From positions 529,501-593,500 of the forward strand of contig NC_064538.1 in NCBI RefSeq assembly GCF_023856365.1: DNA of 64,000 nucleotides, read 5' to 3'. Positions 10,010 to 23,521 of this stretch are shown here, piece after piece. This stretch comes from Brienomyrus brachyistius (lineage: Eukaryota > Chordata > Actinopteri > Osteoglossiformes > Mormyridae). The notes beneath the pieces are model-generated. The model saw only the letters and a program-made list of their open reading frames with translations, was not told the DNA's origin and searched no databases. Numbering within the stretch: the first letter of the stretch is position 1; each line of letters opens with the position of its first letter. The position numbers and the translations under genes were made by a program.

Positions 10010-13000
10010 TGGATGCCTAAGCGGATCTAAGCAAGCCAGTGTCACAGGAGGTAACCCAGAAGTTAGGGACAGATCAAGGTAGGCAAACGTCCAGCTGTAG
10101 CAAGGTGCCAGAGTGTACCCTGTCTGGAATAAAGGCGTCGGATTAATGAAACGGAAAGTATCAAAAAACATCTTAATTGAAACCTTACTTCACAGATTTG
10201 GTGAACCAGTAAATATGTTATTTTTATGGTTTACACTCTAGAGAAGGGCCAATTTTCAACTGTCATTGAAATACTTAATGATATGCACTGTCTGTGGCAG
10301 AGAGAAGCGAAAACAACACACATGACGTAGTGCCAAAAAAAAAAAATCGCCTAAAAATTGTAAATGGTGTGGGTGCAGTGGTATTTATTGATTTTCGTCA
10401 TGTTCATTTGCTGTATATCAAACATGGGAATGATAAATTCCATATAGCATCTGGGCAAAAAAATAATTTTCCCCATGATTTATCAACGTGAAAATACAAC
10501 AACGCAGGGTCTGTTTTTCTCGCGGTTTTACTCACCGTTCTCTTGACATTTCAGAACTGGCATATAAACAATAGCTTTAAGAAACTGGAGTATTATTTTT
10601 AAACAGCCTGAGTTGCTTTCAGATGAAAGGAAAGGAGTGGAAAGAGGAAAAATAGAGAGATTTCGGTTGAGGCCATACCAGCCCTTTTATGTTCCACAGT
10701 CCAACAATAGTTTTGCAGCAGACTTGTAATGAATGTTAAAGCGGATGTTTCCGGGCCACTTTCCAGGGCCACCGTCTGTGGAAAAAAAATGTTGTTTTTT
10801 TTTTTTCTTTTCCAAATTAATACAACTGACCTAAGACACCAATGACATGATGTTCTGGGGAAATGCAAGCAAATTCTGCTGAACTTTCGTAATTTACCCA
10901 GTGGCATTTGTACATCTCGCCTTGTAATTGAAAGCTGGAGCTACAACGGCAGTGGGAAGAATTTATTAGCTGATGCCATCAGTTATTGAAAGTAATATTA
11001 ATTATGGAGGTAACTTAAAACAATTAACAATTGCTGCAAGTGGCATGTGTGACGTTTTACTTTATGTGGACGTTCGCTAATAATTAGACTGAATTCACAA
11101 TTTTTCACAGACCTCTTTGAAACTGTGATTCGGTTCTGATGCGGTTACTAGCACAGTGTGTAATAGAATGTTGGTAATATTATCATCGTTCTCTCAGATT
11201 GTGCTTTGTGGGTTGGCTACATAATCATTGTTGGCAGTTACATCAAGATGTCACTCGAGTCAAATGTACAAACAAATAAATAAAAAAAGTTTTAACGGGA
11301 CTGAAATAAACACCTTAATCTCTTCGCATAAATCAGACTTTGTGATGATGCATGGGGCTGGAAATGTGCTTTGCAAAGGACAGGGAAAAATAAATATGAC
11401 AAGAAAAATAATTAACATAATGCAGTTCTGTCACTCACCAGCTAGCATGACCGCTGCCAAAAGACGCTCTGAAGAAAGCCGACGGTGAACGGAAGAGATG
11501 CATGAACTTGAAAGTGTTTATGAAGAGGAGGAATAGCCAAAGAGCCAAGAGGACGACAATGACAAGGAGAAGTGGACGGCTGCCCACACATGTGGGTAAC
11601 TATGCAGCCAAACCTTCTCGCTGCCTCGTTATTATTTGAAATAATCTTGCGGAGCATGTTGTGCTAGCCGGATATTTGCCATACACACGTTCCTCTGTTG
11701 GTCGAGTTAGAGGCTCCTGCTCTAGGTTCCCGGGGCTGATTCTTGGCTCGGTCAGTAAAGGCGCTCTTCCTGAACATAAAGGGTCTAACTGAAGAAGAGA
11801 ATCGGCGAATGCTTCCTTTTAATAGGTGGTTGCCAGATCTGGCTCACCCTGAAAACACGTTGAAGAGGAGGCTTGTGTGCTGAAGTAGGGGCTCGTCCGC
11901 TTGAGTGGTATCAGCTGTGAAGCTTCATCTCTGGCACCCAAGGCCTCCTCTGCCCTCTACAGCTTGATACTATTTGTGCCCATCCAGCAGCAGCACCTGT
12001 ACGGTGTGTAGATTGTGGTACAGAGAGCTGTACCTTCATTTGACTCCTTATGCAGCCTGTTTTCCCCTGAGAAACCTGTCTGGCATTTGAACAGTAACTG
12101 ACCTTTGGCTTTGTGTTTGCATTGCAGCTTAATCTTGTGCCCGTGTGATCTTGTTTTCGAATAACAGAAATGGCTTATTTTTATGATCTTCCGAACATTA
12201 ACGAACTGGCTGCGATTTGTTACAAGACACAAAATTGTTTGTATCCATCCTTTCATTGGGAAAATCATCTAGCTAACATAGCAACACATTATAGAATACT
12301 TGAAGCTCAATGAAAGTTCAGTGGAATTGGCCAATATTTTGGTTCACTGGCTTCCAGTTTAACCCTTATGTACCGCAGGTTTGAGTTGAAAGGTTAAGAG
12401 CTACAAATAGTAACTAAGCTGGCTAAAGGAGTGGTAGACAGAAAGTTGGTTGTTTCTGTTGGTTGTGAAATTGCTAACTGAACAGTAAGTTGTGACGTGA
12501 TCACAGAAATATTTCACAGACAGAAGGACTGGTGTTGTGCCTTTTTGTACCACTTAGAAAGGTACGTAACCTATTTAGGAGTCCAGGCTACAGCACTCAT
12601 CAACAGGAAAGCATCCAATTGAATAAATAAGACGAACTACTGAACTGAATATATTTGAAGCAATGTAGGGAGGTTTCCCTATAAAAATTCAATCATTACA
12701 AAACATTTCCTTGAATTTTAGTTACATAATGTAGACTGGCAAAACTAGACTGTGGCTTAAGAGATACACTGTTAAAGGTATCAATGATACAATATTATTA
12801 TATTGTAGACAATGTTCGAAGTTTTAAAATTCATGTGAAATATGACATCTGGAGTTTAGCATCACAAATAACTCTGAATTTAACGCCGGTGAACTTGATA
12901 CTTCCGTAACTTCTTGCGATTATTCCAGGCATATATCTACGCAAATTTGTGAATCCGGCTTGGCTCTCAGCTTTCTACATCTTGTCAAAGAGACGCAACA

Positions 13001-13960
13001 GGGCTTAGAACTAGTATTACTTTACAGTATATCTGAAAATGAAAAAAAAAGTTTCACATTAAAATGACACTTCTAGGGCTCTGCTCACATTGACTTTGGA
13101 GTGAAGAAATTAAACGTCTATAAGGAGGACCTGGAAGCGTGGGGAGCTGCAGATAGTTGCAGGTTTTCAGTTCCTCCTTTTCGGCATGTAGCAAGTTACT
13201 TGTTGTTATTGAGCCTCGCTGAGTTAATACTGCATCAGCCAGAAGGTTTTTCATTTCTCACGTTCAGCTCCCAGAGCGTCTCCGTGTCTTTAAAGTCAGC
13301 GTTATCTGTGCCCTGCACTCTTGATCCTGTCAAAGCCGCTACCTCTAGACTCCATTTGCTTTTCAGCGCGTTCTTTCGGGGGTAGCGGGAGAGTCCCTGT
13401 GGAGACCTGGGGGGGTCATATTTGGGCTAATGTCTAAGAAAAGGGGGGAAACAACGAACACCCCAGAATCACTGAGCATTCATAGTAAAATGTGGTCTGT
13501 TAAGTAATTAGTGGTTAAAATCCTATGCCCCTTATCTGATTCAGACGTAGACAAGGAAATTGGTTATCCTTATCATCCTAGCTTTTTGGGTTCCATTTCC
13601 TTTTGTATTATTACACCTTTTATTATCAAAGAAAAATATTTTCAGATCCTACTTTTTATGTCAATCTTTCATATGAAAAAAACTTTCAGTGATTTGACTT
13701 AGTTACTGTAAGTGCATTATAGACTACTACATACAGTAAAGATGGAAATTAAGATTCTTTTCTTTACATTTAATAAAATGGTGTTAAACATATTTAAATT
13801 TTATGTGTTGAATTATGTTTTTTAATCGATTACAGATTTATATTATTCATATACCACTGTATGCTTATTTCACATGTTGTTAAGTATACTTAACGTGAAT
13901 GTATATGTGCCATACTTTCCGGTGGATGGTGAACTTCACAGTGAACAAATCAAATTTATT
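10010..13960. other. Long non-coding stretch
   Basis: No repeat or exon was recognised. The interval about 10920-11110 is rich in TAAT/ATTA-type motifs and has the look of conserved non-coding DNA, but without an alignment this is a guess. Poly-A (about 10337) and poly-T (about 10797) runs are present. Confidence 0.45.
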
Positions 13961-13964
13961 TATA

Positions 13965-15144
13965 CACTATATGGACTATAAAGTATTGGGACACCTGGCC
14001 ATTACACCTACAGGAACCTTTATGACATCACATTCTAAATCCATAAGCATCAATATGGAGTTGGTCCCCCCTTTGCAGCCACTCTTCTGGGAAGGCTTTC
14101 CACAAAAGTTTGGAGTGTGTCTGGGGGAATCATTCATCCAGAAGAGCATTTGTGAGGTCAGGCACTGATGAAGGTCTGGCTCGCAATCTCTCTTCTAGTT
14201 TATCACAAAGGTGTTTGATGGGGTTGAGTTCCGGGCTCTGTGGGCCAGTCAAGTTTTTCCAAAGCAAATTCACCCAACCATGTCTTTATGGACTTTGTTT
14301 TCTGCACTGGGGCAGAGTCATACTGGGACAGAAAAGGACCTTCCTTCCCCAAACTGCTCCCACAAAGTTGGAAGCATAGAATGGTCCAAAATGACTTGGT
14401 ATGCTGAAGCATTAAGAGTTCTAGCTCAACCCATAAAAAACATTCCCAAACAATAATCCCACAAACTTTACACTTGGCACAATGCAGTTAGGCAGGTAAC
14501 ACACTCCTGGCACTGCCAAACCCAGACTTGTCCACCACACTGCCAGACAGAGAAGTGTGATTTGTCATTCTACAGAACACATTTCCACTGCTCCAGAGTC
14601 CAGTGACAGTGTGCTTTACGCCACTGCATCCGACGCTTGGCATTGCACTTGGTGATGTGAGGCTTGCATGCAGCTGCTCGGCCATGGAAGCCCATTCCAT
14701 GAAGCTCCCAGTGCACAGTTTTTGTTCTGGGGTTAATGCCAGAGAAGGTTTGGAACTCTGCAGTTAGAGTCAACAGAGCGTTGGCGACTTTTACACACCA
14801 CGCGCCTCAGTATTCAGTGACCCCACTCTGTTACTTTACTTGTCTGCCATGTGGCTGAGTTTCTGTTGTTCCTAAACACTTCCACTTTGCAATAATACCA
14901 CTTATAGTTGTATCTAGCAGGGAAGATATTTCACAAACTGGCTTATTGCGAATTGTGGCACCCTATGATAGTATCACACTTGGATTCACTGAGCTCTTCA
15001 GAATGACCCATTATTTTACCAATGTTTCCAAACCAGACTGCTTGGCTTGGTGCTTGATTATATACACCTGATTCAATTGGTCTGAATGAAACACCTGAAT
15101 TCACTGATTAAGAGATGTGTTCCAATACTTTTGTCCATATACAG
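13965..15144 (-). mobile_element. Tc1/mariner-type DNA transposon, decayed
   Basis: About 1180 bp. The left end reads CACTATATGGAC...AGTATTGGGACACC and the right end is its inverted copy (CCAATACTTTTGTCCATATACAG). TA dinucleotides flank it at 13963-13964 and 15145-15146, as expected for this superfamily. It carries a minus-strand transposase remnant. The sequence closely resembles a Tc1-like family I recall from fish and frogs. Confidence 0.9.
14050..15011 (-). pseudogene. Tc1-like transposase remnant
   Basis: Reads on the minus strand from ATG at 15011 (GRSEELSE-like start: the encoded N-terminus shows SEELSE) to a TGA at 14050-14052 just after PTPY. It would catalyse cut-and-paste transposition at TA sites. 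Recognisable parts are HGMGFHGRAAACKPHITKC near 14660-14710, AKRRMQW, HWTLEQWK, the FSVWQ segment near 14545 and a PxLNP-like region near 14215. The reading frame is broken. The Trp codon before the expected SDES motif is a stop, and that motif reads NDKS, so the catalytic region is damaged. Several frame changes occur between 14100 and 14480. It is shorter than an intact family member (about 340 codons). Confidence 0.88.
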
Positions 15145-15149
15145 TAGTA

Positions 15150-17020
15150 TGTTTAAGTTATTTAACCAAAGTTATATTTTAAAACAGAAAAAAACTTCTT
15201 TCTTAGTTAAAGAGTAATCTAATCTTACACCATGCGATAACCAGGTGACCACTTTGATTATCACATACAATAAAACGACAGGTGGCATTCAGATTTGAAT
15301 TGCATAATGGTAAAATCATATTACTTATCGAAGCAATGGTGTTTTTTCCTCTGCATTGTAATTCTTTTACAGATCACAAATTGATACGCAAAATGAAATG
15401 GATGACAGACTTTGCACAGGATGCAAAACAAATGCAGTGAGTTCGTTTCTGCCTGAATGTGCTGCACTCAGGTGTCCTCCTTGTTCATGGTGGAAATCTT
15501 TAGTTTTAAGTGCCAGTAGTTTTCAGGCGTGCGTCTCCAACCATGTAGTATATAGTCCCGCGTAGTTAATGTGATCAAAACAGAAACGATTTTTATGCTC
15601 AAGGCCAATGCAGCCCAATGTCAGGGCCTAGCTGAAAATAAAGAAGTCAAGGTGTATTGACACGAAAGCGAGGTGGGCTTATCTCGAGGTCATGTTTGGC
15701 TTTGCGTCACTGGAAAACCCAACTATGCGCCTGTCATCTGTTTGCGTGAGTCACAGTCAGGCAGATAACTGAGAGATTAAACGTGTTTTGCTTCACAGAC
15801 AAGTGGCAGACTTTTGGGTGGGGGGGCTGCACTTATAAAAATGCATTTTGATTTGCATTTGTTGACATATGAAGAGGTGTGGCCGTTGGGAATCGCTGGT
15901 GGGAGGGGTCACGCCCTGCTCTGGTTTTCATGGTCTCCCCATTTTCCTCCCCAGTTTAAAAAGGTGAAGCTAAGCTGCCCGGGTCGCTTGTCTGTGTGCA
16001 GGAATATCTGTGCTTGTGTACAGAAGCTACGAGACAGAGTTCCATGTGGGCCCAGCAAACAAGACGTCAGCCTTCAGCTAATGACTGCATCCAAACTCAA
16101 GTCAAGCAAACTTTCCTTCCTACAGTTTTTATTTGTATTGATCTGTGTGCATCTATGGAGATTTGTTATTGTCAGTATTTAAAAGTCAAGATTTATTGTG
16201 TAGCTTAACATTTCCTTAATGTTTTATAGTTATATTTTGTGGTTGCATTACTATATTAGTGTGTTTACATGTTTTTGTATTCATACAAGTGGCAGTGATT
16301 GATGACACTGGCTGACTATAACGTACTGATACTTTCTAACTGCCACTAACTGCATTTTTTGAGCTGTAAGCGGCTTGACAGAAAACTACCTCCCTAAAAT
16401 TTTATTTTGCTTAAAAACCACACCTGACTTTTATTTACGTAGAATTTTAAACAAATAAATTTTCATTCTCACATGCCTTGAATTATTAGTACAAACTGAT
16501 AGCTAATGGGTGAATTCCTTTGGTGGTAAGTCCTTTTCAAAAGAGGTACAGCATTTGTTGGCAACATAAAATTAAATTTAGAAACAAATCTTTTATTAAT
16601 CATTTATATGCTTTTTTATTCCTATTCTCCTCTGCTCTGACTTTCTGAAAACTATGTACTTGGCAGTATCTTTTAATCAGGGCTGTTTCTGAACTACTGC
16701 TCTCCACTGCTCATCCTACATAATTTTCAGATTAGGTTTGACAGGCAATGTCTAAATTGCATTTCATTTTAAAGGTGTAACATGAATTATAGAAGGAAGC
16801 AAGGAACCAACCACCAACCAACTGATAATTAAGCGAAAAGGCTTAGTTTCCTTTATAAGCGCCTCATCTTTAGTGTGTTTCTTCTTAGCACTGCGTCCTG
16901 GCGTTGACCCCGCAGGCCTGTTTACATGTAAACACAAATTATCCTGCTTATTCCCAAGACTAAATTATAATTCTCAAGGTGAACTTCAGATTATGAAATA
17001 CACAAGTGGAGGTGTTAGAT
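15150..17020. other. Non-coding stretch, no feature recognised
   Basis: AT-rich. A 122-codon ORF at 15814-16182 and an overlapping one in another frame show no family motifs; they look like chance. Confidence 0.5.
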
Positions 17021-17025
17021 AATAC

Positions 17026-17466
17026 CGCCCCGTGGTACCAGCCAGACTGCCCCGCGGTACCAGCCAGGCCGACTCGCGGTACCAGTCAGACCACCTCGCC
17101 GCCCCGTGGCACCAGTCAGGTCGACCCGTGGTACCAGTCAGACTGCCCCGTGGTACCAGCCAGGCCGACTCACAATACCAGTCAGACCACCCCGTGGCAC
17201 CAGTCAGGTCAACTCGTGGTACCAGCCAGACCGCCCCGCGGTACCAGCCAGGCCGACCCGCGTTACCAGTCAGGCCGACCCGCGGTACCAGCCAGGCCGA
17301 CCCACAATACCAGTCAGACCACCCCGTGGCACCAGTCAGGTCAACTCGCGGTACCAGCCAGACCGCCCGCGGTACCAGTCAGACCGACCCACAATACCAG
17401 TCAGACCACCCCGTGGCACCAGTCAGGTCAACTCGCGGTACCAGCCAGACCACCCCGCGGTACCTT
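17026..17466 (+). repeat. 22-bp minisatellite with GGTACC in many units
   Basis: About twenty units of the pattern CGCGGTACCAGCCAGACCGCCC (shown in two parts: CGCGGTACCAG and CCAGACCGCCC). Variants alternate: GGTACC, GGCACC or ACAATACC cores with GTCAGACC or GCCAGGCC halves. A group of about four units (ACAATACC, GGCACC, GGTACC...) recurs near 17171, 17304 and 17391, so there is a higher-order pattern. All three forward frames stay open only because the unit lacks stop codons. Confidence 0.95.
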
Positions 17467-17479
17467 TTTTCATCCATTT

Positions 17480-18260
17480 TCATCTTTGTCATTTCTTGTT
17501 CCTTGAGTATTGAACTTGGATATCAGAACTTTTTCCTTAAGATAATATCAATAAGAAATTGACAAACTGCAACTATTATATACACTAAGGTTTCTCAGAA
17601 GAAGTTTAAAACTTTTATTTCTAACGAAAGGAAACAAAAGAAGGATTCATGCATTGGCAGTGACCCAAAGCCAATGGTTGGAAGTGATCCAAACCATAAA
17701 TCCAGGTAACATATGCAGTACATTTTTAAATATAACTCAGGGTTATTGTAATAAATAATAATAATAAACAGAGCAATTAAAAAAATTCAGTGACTTTTGG
17801 GAATTGTGACTAGTGCAGTAGCTCATTCAGCAGCACCAGTAAAGACTCAGCGCAGGGCTTGGAGTTACTCTTTACAGGTCACAGTATAGCTCACAGTACA
17901 GGTCTTATGTATGGATAAAAATATGTAAGCACTATCCTTCACGGCTGTTACAAGTAAAACTGGAACACAGTCACAGCACCCCTCTCCTTTTATTATTGCA
18001 TTTGTGTATGTGGTTATAATGCTGTAGCAGTTCAGTAAATGTAACATGCTGAACACAGATATTCAGTGCCATTTTGTAATAACTGTATGAAATAACTTCA
18101 TGGATACGGCACACCAGCGTGCAGTCAGCTGTTTCATGTGTAACCCCAGCATTTGGGGTGGTGTCTTCACTCAGTGGGCTGGGTCATTGCATTTATTTCG
18201 CTGCTGCTTTTATACAAAGCCACGTGCGATTGAGAATACAGGGTCAGCCAATCCCTGGGC
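17480..18260. other. Non-coding stretch, no feature recognised
   Basis: AT-rich; contains a short (ATA)n run near 17752-17768. No coding evidence. Confidence 0.5.
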
Positions 18261-18269
18261 CTTCCTCAG

Positions 18270-18425
18270 GGTAAAATTACCCTGCTGACCATAGGCCGGT
18301 GATCGTCCAATCAGAGTCCTGACTAGCCATCTCACACACAGCCCCATAATAAAGAGTGTTAAGAGGTGATGGTGGTGATCGAACCCAAGCCACTGTACAT
18401 GCAAAGCCTACGCTAAGCTAAAACC
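18270..18425 (-). repeat. tRNA-derived SINE, family D, minus strand
   Basis: On the minus strand a box A-like TAGCTTAGCGTAGGC is followed by GCTTTGCATGTACAGTGG and a box B-like GGGTTCGATCACC. A related copy lies at 40425-40545. The family resembles a tRNA, but the acceptor stem and full cloverleaf were not found, so it is not called a tRNA gene. Confidence 0.5.
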
Positions 18426-18429
18426 CAGA

Positions 18430-21280
18430 TGAATATCAATCTTCTCCCCACACAGCACCAGATTGGTTGTTTTGTGTCTGCCATCGTTTTTATGTGGCCA
18501 TTTGTCCCCTCTGTGTTCATGTGGGTTTTTCCCTTTGGCTATAAGTCATGCTGTTCAAAGGAACTGGTTACCACAGCACTCATACTGTATGTAAGAGTAG
18601 CCTGCAATGCACTAGATTTGCAGCCAGGGGGCATTCTACCATATGTCCTATATTTTTGAGGATCAGCTCTGGAACATGGACCCAAACTGGATAAGTGGTG
18701 ATTGGTAATAAAAGGGTGGAATTTCTTTCTTCTTTAGCACGGATGGATATTTGGTGACGTGCATCGGGCCAGATGTGCGTCATTTTCAGATGAAAAGATG
18801 AAAGAGGTTTTGTTTTGCTGATGTGCAACTTTTTAAACTTTGACCATATTCAAGCTGAATTATCCACTTGACTGAAGTGTCTACTTGACTGGAATTTGAC
18901 TTTTTTTTTACTTTAATTACACATACTGTATACACATGACTGTATACACAGTCAAAGTCATCAGGGTACTTTGCCCTGTCCTGAAATGGTACAAAAAAGT
19001 TTCCAAAATTCAGTTTTAGCTGAGATTTGCTCAATGCTAGTATTTCAGGCAAAGAAAACATCTGCTGTTTTCCTGATGCACCAAAGCTGTGAAAACCTTT
19101 TTACAGCACCCACTTCCTTCATAGTCAAAGAATTTCACAGTGTTGTTTCTTATGACTGTAAATTAATGATATGTTGAATGTTAATACTATAAAAAACAGA
19201 GCAGTTGGTTAGATGAGGAACTGAGACATTGTGCCAAGCAATGGTAAAAAAACCAGCAATCTCAAAGCTAAAGCAACAATCATCCCTAATTTTATGAATA
19301 TTCAGATAAATAAATAAAACAAAATGAAAACTGACAGATGAAATGGATGCATGATGTAGAGCTTTTTATCTGCGTAACCATTAGTGGCCTGCAGCTCACT
19401 GTGAATGCATTTCATGTCATGAACACGCAGCAGGGACACCAGTGTGCGTATTCAGTGAGTCTCTAGCCTTAGTTGTAAATAGAACTGCAGGATTCTGGGT
19501 AAAACATGAATCACAATTTTTTTTACTTGGAATTCATGATTCTTGAGCAATATATTTCTCTATTATTTGTATTGTTATTAATTTGCATTACATATTGTCT
19601 TTATGAAAATGGAACAAACAATATATAGAAATACATAACATAGGCCTATCAGTTACGAAATTGACATTGACTGACATTCTTTCAAAATCAAGATATGGAC
19701 ATTGGTCAGGTGTGTTAATCCAATACTGCCGGCTGATGTTTAATTAAACCTAATCGATAATCAGATCTAACAGCACCATAGCTAAAGATACAACAGTTGA
19801 AAAAATGGAGGTAACAGCACTGGACAACCAGCTGTAGTGGAGGACAAGAGATTTCATTGGCTCTTTGTGTCTTATAATCGGCCTCAAAGTACCGCCCTGT
19901 AAAATGACTGTAATGCATTAACAAAACCCTCCCTCAGAATGATCTTTCCACAGCATACAGATCAATGTAACGTCGCTCGGTTATTCCGTGCCGTCATTCC
20001 CGTTCAGAAATGCTAAACTTAAACCTCATTTGCTCTTTATTATAACGTGTTTTTCCGCCCCCTCTTCCTGTCACATGGAGTAACGCAGTCCAGTCATTTG
20101 TTGATACGTCTCAGGGAGAAAAAGGGGCTGCTTGGTTGGACACGACGGATCTCCCCGCGAATGCAAACATGGCAGAATCGTGCTAGAATGAGATTGCATG
20201 AGTTGAAATTGCAATTCGGCCTGGAATGAGATGGCATTGGGATATGAATGGGGGCCGCGATTCACAAACGATCAGTCGCTCAGCCCCAGTTATAAGCCTC
20301 CCAAATCCCGTCTAAACTTTAGCCCACGGGAAGCTACAGATACGTCACACATACCAGAGAGAAAACACCAGAAAATGCAAGCTGTCCTGGAAGTAGCACG
20401 TATGACGGCAAAATGAAAGACAGTCAACATGACGTAAGGAAATCTCAACCAGTATCACTCAATAGAAGGTAAATGTATAATGTTATAGAACTACCAGAGA
20501 CCAAATGGCAAAATAAGATAAAAAAATCTCCCTAGGAAGAAACGTAAGACAAGAAATGTGTATCACCATAGAGATGGAAGGCTTAGCCAGAGAAGGCAGA
20601 ATAGATGAAGTAAATTATCACAAAGCCCACTGAGGAAGTGTTAGAGAGGAAAGTCGCTATAGGAATTAACATTAGTCTGATGACTAATGCACTGAAGTGT
20701 CCTTATGTACTCATTTAAATGTGGTTGCTGTGGAATTATAAATTTGTAATAGTTCATCGGTGATTCTGTAGAATTTCATTGGGACAGGGCTAGTGTATAA
20801 CAGGCTAAAGTGTACATTTGAGTACACAAATCTATTGTGTTCATCTGATGTTATGATTCTGCTAGATAGTGCTAATATTCAGGGATGGGCAATATTTCTG
20901 TGGCATGTATCTAAAAATTAATTTTAAATACAAAATTGTATTTTGTAATTTGCGTTTGAATTACTTCATAAAAATGATTATACAATTCGTATCAATATAC
21001 TTCCATGTTCCATACAATGTCCAGTATTTTTGTATTTTGAAAATGCAAGCTTTCCCCATAATGTAGGTGTGATGATGTTATGTATGGAAAACACTTGTGA
21101 ATACACAAGAACACATTTTAATGAATGGTTATCAGAGATAATACTTGATCACTTGTGTTGGACCAAAAGACCTACAAGCTCCATTCAAGCCTATTTGTTT
21201 TTAAGATGCTGCTAATTGAAGCACTTAAACTGCGTTTGTCGTTTTTCAGTATAGAGTTTGTTGTTTTGAGTTATTTGCAC
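18430..21280. other. Non-coding stretch, no feature recognised
   Basis: AT-rich DNA with short ORFs on both strands and no recognised motif. Confidence 0.5.
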
Positions 21281-21284
21281 CTGC

Positions 21285-21590
21285 AGTGCAAAGAAGTGGA
21301 TGGTGCAGTGACTGGCACTGTCACCTGACACCTTTGGGACCAGGGTTCAGTTTTCCACCAGGGTTCCATGTATGCATGTCCCCCCCCATATTGTCAGGGG
21401 CTTCCTCCTGGTGCTCCAGTTTCCATACAGTCCAAAAACATGCTGAGGCTCATTGGAGTCACCAAATTGCCCACAGGTGTGAATTGTGTGCGCGTGTGCG
21501 CTGTGATGGGTTGGCACTCCATCCTGGATTGTTCTCAGCCTTACACCCATAGGCTCCAAGCCCCCCTCAACCATGCATAGGACAAGCAGT
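21285..21590 (+). repeat. tRNA-derived SINE, family A, copy 2
   Basis: The head is GTGCAGTGACTGGCACTGTC, then a box B-like GGGTTCAG, CAGTCCAAAAACATGCTGAG, CAAATTGCCCACAGGTGTGA, TGTGATGGGTTGGCACTCC and CACCCATAGGCTCCAAG. This is the landmark order of the family. Confidence 0.8.
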
Positions 21591-21599
21591 TTCACAAAA

Positions 21600-23015
21600 T
21601 GGACGGTGCAAAGGAGGAAGCATTTTTGTCAATTAAATTACTAAAAAAAAACAAATCTTTGAATTTGTTATTATTATTTTTCCAGTTGATTGATTTACCA
21701 TTACCTGAGTATCACATGAGTAGTTGGGATATAATTCAGAATATTTGACCTTTTGTTTGGTTTCACACTAGTATTTTGTCTCGCTATACAGTGAAAAAAT
21801 GTTGCTCATATGCTTGTCCATTTGAGTCAGTGTGTTTGTGAAGGAACAGGTTGATTCAGAAGCGATACAGCAGGGCGTGCTGAAGGAAAGAGGGACAATG
21901 CACAGAGCGGCTCCACCAAACAAAAGACTATTAAAGTAAAAAAAAAAAAAACACAAAAGAAAAACCAGAAAATAAAGGTGAAAATCAGAACAGAGAATAC
22001 AAGCAACTAACTGGATTAATCACAAAGAAAACAAACAACTGACCACAGTAAGCAGTACTGGAGACAAATGCACAGTAACAATTACAACAACTGATTGAGG
22101 AAATGAACAATAGTAGTCACTTAAATCCACACATAACAAGGGCTAACAAGGGGCAGGTGCGGGCTGTAAGGGCTATAAGGAGCTAAAGGCAACATCATCC
22201 AGCCTCTAACCCACAACCAGAAGGGGAGGATGCACAATGGCCTGTTAAGCCACACTGAGGCCTGGGGAGGAGGGACACACATATTTTAATCAAAATATTA
22301 AAACATTCGAATTATGATATATTTTTGTAAATGTGTACTGTGACATTTATTCGCTTGACTTATATTGCACATATATTTAATTGCTGCTTTTAAATTACTA
22401 GGCATTACGTGCCATTGCATCTTATCTATTGATGAACAGTATGACTGAGAAACCACATAGTAAAGGACATAGGAAAGGAATGACTGGAAGCTGAAAGCAA
22501 TATGTCAGTAATGTGTTAAGCTTCTTTTATGGCTAATGCTCACTCCTGTTGATTCACACGCCGTGCCCTCGCTGTATGAACGGCCTTTCCTTAGTTCCTG
22601 TCGATGACCTAAGTTTAGATATTGTGTCTCGATAAAATGGAGGTTGCCCTGCAAATATAACTGAGAGCTGACATTTATGACATTGCTCCTGGGCATCTAT
22701 TGCCTGAGTATTCACAATGGGGAATGAAGGAAAACATAAAGCTCAATGGCCAGGCTTTGCAACATTCAAAAACAATCCCTTATGCTTAAAATCAGAAATG
22801 GAAACCAGACTAGTAATAAGGGACTTGAGGGTGCCTTACACCATCAGTGATTTTGTTTTTCTGCCATTATAGTTAATTTTTTTGTAATTTTGTTTTTCAA
22901 AGAAATATTGCTTATTTGTCTGTGGCAGCCAACCCAACATTGCAAAGAAGTGGATAAAGATGTAACAAGAGTAAGCCTTGTGGATGTGCTGGAATCACAA
23001 AATATGTAGCGAAAT
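21600..23015. other. Non-coding stretch
   Basis: Mostly unrecognised. The part about 21990-22270 (purine-rich, with AAGGGGCAGGTGCGGGC) looks like the edge of an interspersed element but could not be classified. Confidence 0.4.
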
Positions 23016-23017
23016 GT

Positions 23018-23098
23018 GTTACAGGAGGTGGGATTCAAATCCCCCAGCATGGGGGCGTGAGGTTAAAGTGCTACCCACTGTGCCACAGTGCCACCTCA
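23018..23098 (-). repeat. SINE head fragment, family A, minus strand
   Basis: On the minus strand: GGTGGCACTGTGGCACAGTG (box A region), GGTAGCACTTTAACCTCACG and a box B-like GGGATTTGAATCCC. It is truncated to the tRNA-like head. Confidence 0.6.
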
Positions 23099-23521
23099 GA
23101 ATATAAAGAATAGAAACAATATGTGCAGTAAAATGGAGTGAAATGTAGGTTTTGTTGAGCAACCAAAAGTTAAGCTAAAAACATAAGCACTGGAGAATGG
23201 CCTTTGTGGATCCATCTGGAGCAGACTGCAAATGAAAGCTGTCAGTTCTGAAACTTAGCGGGGGGGGGGGAGACCTGCAGCCCTGAATGTGGAGGGGGGT
23301 CTTGTTCTTCTGCTCGGGGGCCGAGGTTGGAAAGCCAAAGGATTGCAAATTCAGATAAGAGCTAGTCAGATCTGATTGGGGTTTATGCTTAAATGAAATT
23401 CTGGAGATATATGTACCGAGATCTTAAACTAGATATGGGCTCAAACCGACAGGGAAAGGATTCCACTTAAATGACTAATTTTGGACCATTAAATATGTAC
23501 ATTTTAAATATCACCATTATT

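Noticed and set aside
17006..17562. Three overlapping plus-strand frames of 135-176 codons
   Set aside because: All three come from the 22-bp repeat, which lacks stop codons in the forward frames.
18270..18425. tRNA gene on the minus strand
   Set aside because: Box A and box B are present but no cloverleaf closes, and a related copy exists at 40425-40545 with a LINE-like tail, so it is a SINE. The same applies to the other tRNA-like heads.
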